From NCBI RefSeq assembly GCF_000020965.1, contig NC_011297.1, positions 124,001 through 188,000 on the forward strand: 64,000 nucleotides of DNA. The letters run 5' to 3'. Numbering within the stretch: position 1 is the first letter of the stretch; each line of letters starts with the position of its first letter. The stretch comes from Dictyoglomus thermophilum H-6-12. Lineage in GTDB: Bacteria > Dictyoglomota > Dictyoglomia > Dictyoglomales > Dictyoglomaceae. Below the pieces are notes generated by a model, which worked only from the letters and a program-made list of their open reading frames with translations, was not told the DNA's origin and made no database searches. The position numbers and the translations under genes were made by a program. Shown here one piece after another: positions 59,824-64,000 of this stretch.

Positions 59824-60921
59824 ATGCTTAGAGAAGGTGAGATAAGAATCCCATCTGCCTGCGGACTAATAGGCTATATTAATAGAAAAAGGAAACTTAT
59901 CTCAGGATATCATATCGTTAGTGCTATGACTGTAATGAGAGAGCGAGGGAATGGTTTAGGAGCAGGTTTTGCAGGTTATGGAATATATCCAGACAGAGAG
60001 GATTATTATGCTTTTCATCTTTTCTATGAAGATACAAAGGCAAAAGAAGAAACTTCCAAATTTCTTTATGAATATTTTGATGTAGTTCAAGAAGAAAAAA
60101 TCCCCACAAGGAAAGTTAAAACTATTAAAAATCCGCCTATTATATGGAGATATTTTTTAAAACCTAAAGAGGAATATTTAGCAGAAGAGGAAATTTTGGA
60201 GGAGGATTTTGTAGTAGAAAAGGTTATGGAGATTAATACTAAGATTGATGGAGCATACGTCTTTTCCAGTGGGAAAAACATGGGGGTATTTAAAGGAGTA
60301 GGCTATCCTGAAGATATAGGAGAATTTTACAGATTAGAAGAATATAAAGGATATATTTGGACTGCTCATACCCGTTTCCCTACAAATACTCCAGGGTGGT
60401 GGGGCGGAGCACATCCTTTCTCCCTTTTAGACTGGAGTGTGGTCCATAATGGAGAGATTTCTTCTTATGGGACTAACGCAAGATATGTGGAAATGTTTGG
60501 ATACAAATGTACCTTAAGGACAGATACAGAGGTCATTACATATATTATTGACCTACTAATAAGAAAGCACAAATTACCATGGGATATTGTTGCGAAAATA
60601 CTTTCTGCTCCCTTTTACAGTGTTATTGAGAGGATGGATGAAGAAGAAAAGAAGAAGATGAAGGCTATGAGGGCTGTATATCAGAGTTGTCTTCTTAATG
60701 GGCCTTTTGCTATTATTGTAGGATTTTCTCAGGGAATAGTTGCCCTTAATGATCGAATTAAGTTGAGACCTTTGGTGGCAGCGGAAAAAGGGGAAGTTTT
60801 ATATGTGGCTTCTGAAGAAGCTGCCATAAGAGAAATTTGCAGTAATCCTGATAAAGTCTGGATGCCTAAGGGAGGAGAGCCAGTAATAGGACTTCTGGAA
60901 GAAGTGGGGGTTTTAGTATGA
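59824..60921 (+). CDS. Glutamate synthase amidotransferase subunit (GATase II domain)
   Basis: About 365 residues from ATG 59824 (GGGAGGAG upstream). Cys13 in PSACGLIGYI is the likely nucleophile after processing; TAHTRFPTNTPGWWGGAHPFSLLDWSVVHNGEISSYG and LRTDTEVITY are class II amidotransferase marks. It releases ammonia from glutamine for the synthase subunit next door. This stand-alone domain (GltB1) is the form found in archaea and Thermotoga-like bacteria. Confidence 0.88.
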   Translation: MLREGEIRIPSACGLIGYINRKRKLISGYHIVSAMTVMRERGNGLGAGFAGYGIYPDREDYYAFHLFYEDTKAKEETSKFLYEYFDVVQEEKIPTRKVKTIKNPPIIWRYFLKPKEEYLAEEEILEEDFVVEKVMEINTKIDGAYVFSSGKNMGVFKGVGYPEDIGEFYRLEEYKGYIWTAHTRFPTNTPGWWGGAHPFSLLDWSVVHNGEISSYGTNARYVEMFGYKCTLRTDTEVITYIIDLLIRKHKLPWDIVAKILSAPFYSVIERMDEEEKKKMKAMRAVYQSCLLNGPFAIIVGFSQGIVALNDRIKLRPLVAAEKGEVLYVASEEAAIREICSNPDKVWMPKGGEPVIGLLEEVGVLV

Positions 60922-62426
60922 AGACATTGTATGAATCTGATTTTATAGTAATAAGAGATGAAACTAAATGTATTAGGTGTAAGGTTTGTGTAAGACAATG
61001 TGCTAATGATGTTCATGAGTATGATGAAGAAGAAGATAGAATAATCTCTGATAATTCAAGATGTGTGGGATGCCATAGATGTGTAGCTTTGTGTCCTACA
61101 AAGGCAATAACAATAATGAGGAATCCATTGGAGTTTAGGGAGAATTATCAATGGAATGCAAGAGCTATAAAAGATATATATAAGCAGGCAGAAACCGGAG
61201 GTATTCTTCTCACAGGAATGGGAAATGATAAAGCTTATCCTATATATTGGGATAAGCTTTTGATAAATGCAAGTCAAGTGACAAATCCCTCCATTGATCC
61301 TCTAAGGGAACCTATGGAAATAAAGACCTTTATAGGTAGAAAACCTGAAAAATTAGAATTTGATGAGGAAGGAAGATTATTAACCAAGATGCCTCCTCAA
61401 TTGGAATTAGAAGTTCCTGTTATGTTTTCTGCCATGTCTTTTGGTTCTATTAGTCTCAATGCATGCGAGTCCTTGGCGAGGGCTGCAGTAGAAGTGGGAA
61501 CTTATTGGAATACAGGTGAAGGAGGACTTCATAAAAAGCTTTACCCATATAAACATCGTGCTATAGTTCAGTGTGCTTCAGGAAGATTTGGGGTAGATAT
61601 AGAATATCTCTATTCTGGAGCTGCTATTGAGATAAAGATTGGACAAGGAGCAAAGCCTGGAATAGGAGGACATCTTCCCGGAGAAAAGGTGGGAGAAGAG
61701 GTATCTGCTACACGTATGATTCCTATAGGGACTGATGCTTTATCTCCTGCTCCTCAGCATGATATCTATTCCATTGAGGATTTAAGGCAACTTATCTTTG
61801 CACTGAAGGAGGCAGTAAATTATGAAAAACCTGTAGGAGTAAAGATTGCTGCAGTTCATAATGTGGCAGCAATTGCTTCGGGAATTGCAAGGGCAGGAGC
61901 AGACTTTATAGCTATTGATGGATTTAGGGGGGGAACAGGAGCAGCTCCTACAAGAATAAGGGATAATGTAGGAATTCCTATTGAACTTGCTTTGGCAGCA
62001 GTAGATTCTCGTCTAAGAGAAGAGGGAATAAGAAATCAGGTATCCATAATAGTAGCAGGGTCTATAAGAAATAGCGCAGATGTGATTAAGGCAATTGCTT
62101 TAGGAGCAGATGCGGTTTACATTGGTACTGCCGCTCTTATATCCTTAGGTTGTCATCTTTGTCAAAATTGTCATACAGGGAAATGCAATTGGGGTATTGC
62201 GACTCAGGACCCTAAATTAGTAAAAAGGCTAAATCCAGAGATAGGAGCAAGAAGAGCAGCGAATCTTTTAAAAGCTTGGGCGCACGAGATAAAAGAGATG
62301 TTAGGTGGCATGGGGATTAATGCCATAGAAAGTTTAAGGGGAAATAGATTAATGCTTAGAGGAGTTGGTTTGACAGAAAAGGAGCTTTCCATATTGGGAG
62401 TAAAACATGCTGGGGAGGGAATGTAA
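60918..62426 (+). CDS. Glutamate synthase FMN subunit with N-terminal ferredoxin domain
   Basis: 502 residues, overlapping the previous gene by 4 bp. Two 4Fe-4S motifs (CIRCKVCVRQC, CVGCHRCVALC) at about 15-65; then the GltB2 TIM barrel (VMFSAMSFGSISLNA, GGLHKKLYPYKHRAI, GGHLPGEKVGEEVS, IDGFRGGTGAAPT) and the 3Fe-4S loop CHLCQNCHTGKCNWG. It reduces 2-oxoglutarate plus ammonia to glutamate. Confidence 0.93.
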   Translation: MKTLYESDFIVIRDETKCIRCKVCVRQCANDVHEYDEEEDRIISDNSRCVGCHRCVALCPTKAITIMRNPLEFRENYQWNARAIKDIYKQAETGGILLTGMGNDKAYPIYWDKLLINASQVTNPSIDPLREPMEIKTFIGRKPEKLEFDEEGRLLTKMPPQLELEVPVMFSAMSFGSISLNACESLARAAVEVGTYWNTGEGGLHKKLYPYKHRAIVQCASGRFGVDIEYLYSGAAIEIKIGQGAKPGIGGHLPGEKVGEEVSATRMIPIGTDALSPAPQHDIYSIEDLRQLIFALKEAVNYEKPVGVKIAAVHNVAAIASGIARAGADFIAIDGFRGGTGAAPTRIRDNVGIPIELALAAVDSRLREEGIRNQVSIIVAGSIRNSADVIKAIALGADAVYIGTAALISLGCHLCQNCHTGKCNWGIATQDPKLVKRLNPEIGARRAANLLKAWAHEIKEMLGGMGINAIESLRGNRLMLRGVGLTEKELSILGVKHAGEGM

Positions 62427-62429
62427 AAA

Positions 62430-62885
62430 ATGTTAGTTAAAACTAAAAAGAGAATATATCCTAAGGAAGAAGTATGTATTGGATGCCATCTTTGTGAGAT
62501 ATATTGTGTTCTTGCTCATTCTGGGACTCGAGATTTAATTAAGGCTTTTAAAAAGAAAGATAGACCTTCTCCTAGGGTTATTGTAGAAGAAAAAGAGGGA
62601 GTACATGTGACTTTTGCATTACAATGTCGCCATTGCGATGATCCTTTATGTATTAAAGCCTGTATTACGGGTGCCATGCATAGAGATGAAAACACAGGAG
62701 CCATCTTATGTGATGAAGAAAAATGTGTAGGGTGTTGGTCTTGTATTTTGGTATGTCCCTATGGAGCAATAAGAAGAGGAGAGAATAAGAAAGTAGCGTC
62801 AAAATGTGATCTTTGTATTGAGAAAGGAGATCCTATTTGTGTTCAAAATTGCCCTAACTCTGCATTGGAACTAGTTGAAGTTTAA
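62430..62885 (+). CDS. 4Fe-4S ferredoxin subunit
   Basis: 151 residues. Four Cys clusters: CIGCHLCEIYC, CRHCDDPLCIKAC, CVGCWSCILVC and CDLCIEKGDPICVQNC, the HycB-like four-cluster ferredoxin layout. It probably links the FAD oxidoreductase to the synthase. 3 bp after the previous gene. Confidence 0.9.
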   Translation: MLVKTKKRIYPKEEVCIGCHLCEIYCVLAHSGTRDLIKAFKKKDRPSPRVIVEEKEGVHVTFALQCRHCDDPLCIKACITGAMHRDENTGAILCDEEKCVGCWSCILVCPYGAIRRGENKKVASKCDLCIEKGDPICVQNCPNSALELVEV

Positions 62886-62898
62886 GGAGGGGATTGTT

Positions 62899-64000
62899 TT
62901 GAAATATGTAATAATAGGGAATTCCATTGCTGCTGCAGGTTGTATAGAAGGAATAAGAAAAATAGATAATGAGAATGAGATTATTGTGATTTCCCAAGAA
63001 CCATACCATATATATTCAAGACCTTTAATATCTTATTGGCTTTCAGGGAAGATAAATGAGGAGAAAATCTATTATCGTCCTTGGGATTATTATGAAAAAT
63101 ATAGAGTAAAGCCTATTTTGGGAAGGAAGGTAGAAAGGGTAGACTTTGATGAAAAGAAATTATATTTGGATAACAATGACGAAATTTATTATGACAAATT
63201 GTTAATAGCCACTGGTGGAAAACCGTTTATTCCTAATATTCTAGGACTTGCTAAGAAAAATGTTTTTACTTTTATAAAATTTGACGATGTGAAGGCAATA
63301 GATAAAGCGATCTGTCCTGGAGCGAAGGCAGTAGTAGTTGGTGGAGGGCTAAGTGGATTAAAGGCGGCAGAAGCATTAATAAAGAGAGGATGTGAAGTAA
63401 CTGTTATAGAGCTTGCAGAAAGAATTTTAGGTTCTATCTTAGATGATGAAGGGGCAAAATTGGTCCAGAATGAATTGGAGAAATATGGGATAAAATTTGT
63501 TTTAAAGAATTCTGTAATAGAAATACTTGGGGAGGAAAGAGTAGAAAAGATAAAACTTCAAACCCAAGAAGAGATTCCTGCCGATTTAGTTATCTTCTCC
63601 ATAGGAGTAGTTCCTAATGTGGATATTTTTAAAGATACACCTTTAAAGATTAACAGGGGAATAATTGTAAATACAAAGATGGAAACAAATATACCTGATG
63701 TTTATGCTGCAGGAGATGTTGTAGAGGCTTTTGACTTAATTTTGGGGGAAAAGAGAGTAATTCCCATTTTACCCAATGCATATATTCAGGGAGAAGTTGC
63801 AGGTATAAATATGGCAGGAGGAGATTTTGAGTATGAAGGGAGTTTTCCCATAAATTCCATAGGATTTTTTGACATTCATATGATGACAGGAGGAATAGTG
63901 AATCCAAAAGAAGATTGTGAGGTATTAAAAAGGTTAGAAAGGGATAGGAAGATATATAGAAAGATATGTTTAAAGGATGGAAGAATTTTGGGATTTATAT
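62899..64000 (+). CDS. FAD/NAD(P)-dependent oxidoreductase, runs off the window
   Basis: TTG 62899 (AAGGAGGGG upstream) opens a frame that stays open to the window end, 367 codons so far. FAD-binding YVIIGNSIAAAGCIEGI, PYHIYSRPLISYWLSG, ATGGKPFIP, NADH-binding VVVGGGLSGLKAAEALIKRG and VYAAGDVVEAF. It resembles NADH:rubredoxin/nitrite reductase-type oxidoreductases and probably feeds electrons to the glutamate synthase, in place of GltD. Confidence 0.88.
   Translation, partial: MKYVIIGNSIAAAGCIEGIRKIDNENEIIVISQEPYHIYSRPLISYWLSGKINEEKIYYRPWDYYEKYRVKPILGRKVERVDFDEKKLYLDNNDEIYYDKLLIATGGKPFIPNILGLAKKNVFTFIKFDDVKAIDKAICPGAKAVVVGGGLSGLKAAEALIKRGCEVTVIELAERILGSILDDEGAKLVQNELEKYGIKFVLKNSVIEILGEERVEKIKLQTQEEIPADLVIFSIGVVPNVDIFKDTPLKINRGIIVNTKMETNIPDVYAAGDVVEAFDLILGEKRVIPILPNAYIQGEVAGINMAGGDFEYEGSFPINSIGFFDIHMMTGGIVNPKEDCEVLKRLERDRKIYRKICLKDGRILGFI

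Noticed and set aside
63650-63907. Minus-strand frame at the end of the window
   Set aside because: Shadow of the FAD oxidoreductase, which has clear FAD and NAD motifs on the plus strand.

Overview
The window is AT-rich DNA with compact, thermophile-style gene packing. It holds a complete type I-B CRISPR-Cas locus, several carbohydrate-uptake operons, GH2/GH4 glycosidases, a split 'archaeal' glutamate synthase and a Clp1-like P-loop kinase. The mix suggests a saccharolytic anaerobic thermophilic bacterium; protein flavour and the CRISPR repeat make Dictyoglomus or a close relative my best guess (inference, no database search run).

Layout. 1-921: a winged-helix Mrr_N-like gene (5' end may lie outside the window) next to a protein resembling only region 4 of sigma-70. 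927-4943 (minus): DeoR regulator, SIS isomerase, BadF-type sugar kinase and Gfo/Idh/MocA oxidoreductase, probably an amino-sugar operon. 5169-12440: a galactoside/tagatose-type cluster in which the whole ABC transporter (binding protein and both permeases) and a PfkB kinase are broken, while a GH4 alpha-galactosidase, a GatZ/KbaZ-like protein and a zinc dehydrogenase remain open. 12589-15503: LolD/MacB-like ATPase plus FtsX-like permease. 15538-21597: housekeeping and secreted proteins (DUF2202, small beta-barrel-like protein, Clp1-like kinase, RsfS, LCP ligase, RRM protein with a long structured leader, SplB-like radical SAM protein, polysaccharide deacetylase). 21893-31714: LacI regulator and a minus-strand operon for beta-galactoside use (binding protein, two permeases, GH63-like hydrolase, LacZ, EamA exporter). 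32358-34215: wreck of a GntR regulator and a 2-hydroxyacid dehydrogenase before an intact glycerate 2-kinase. 34402-37287: PadR regulator, DUF5320 protein, zinc ribbon, Mrp/NBP35 ATPase, NifX-like and MBL proteins, a probable Fe-S-related cluster. 37338-44236: dTDP-rhamnose synthesis (rfbA, C, D, B) and glycosyltransferases.

44385-59555 is the defence island: a frameshifted WYL regulator, cas6-cas8b-cas7-cas5-cas3-cas4-cas1-cas2, a leader of about 400 bp with inverted motifs and a degenerate repeat, an array of 67 repeats by my count (66 spacers, three internal duplications), and a decayed IS110-family transposase at the trailer. 59824-64000 holds glutamate synthase parts (GATase, FMN domain, ferredoxin, FAD oxidoreductase running off the end).

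The most notable pattern is local gene decay: several sugar-use genes, a glycerate-pathway gene pair and the putative cas-linked regulator all carry frame lesions while their neighbours stay intact. I did not find a clearly new multi-gene system. The best second-look items are the WYL lesion in an AT dinucleotide run, the CRISPR leader architecture, the stand-alone sigma region 4 gene and the structured RRM leader.
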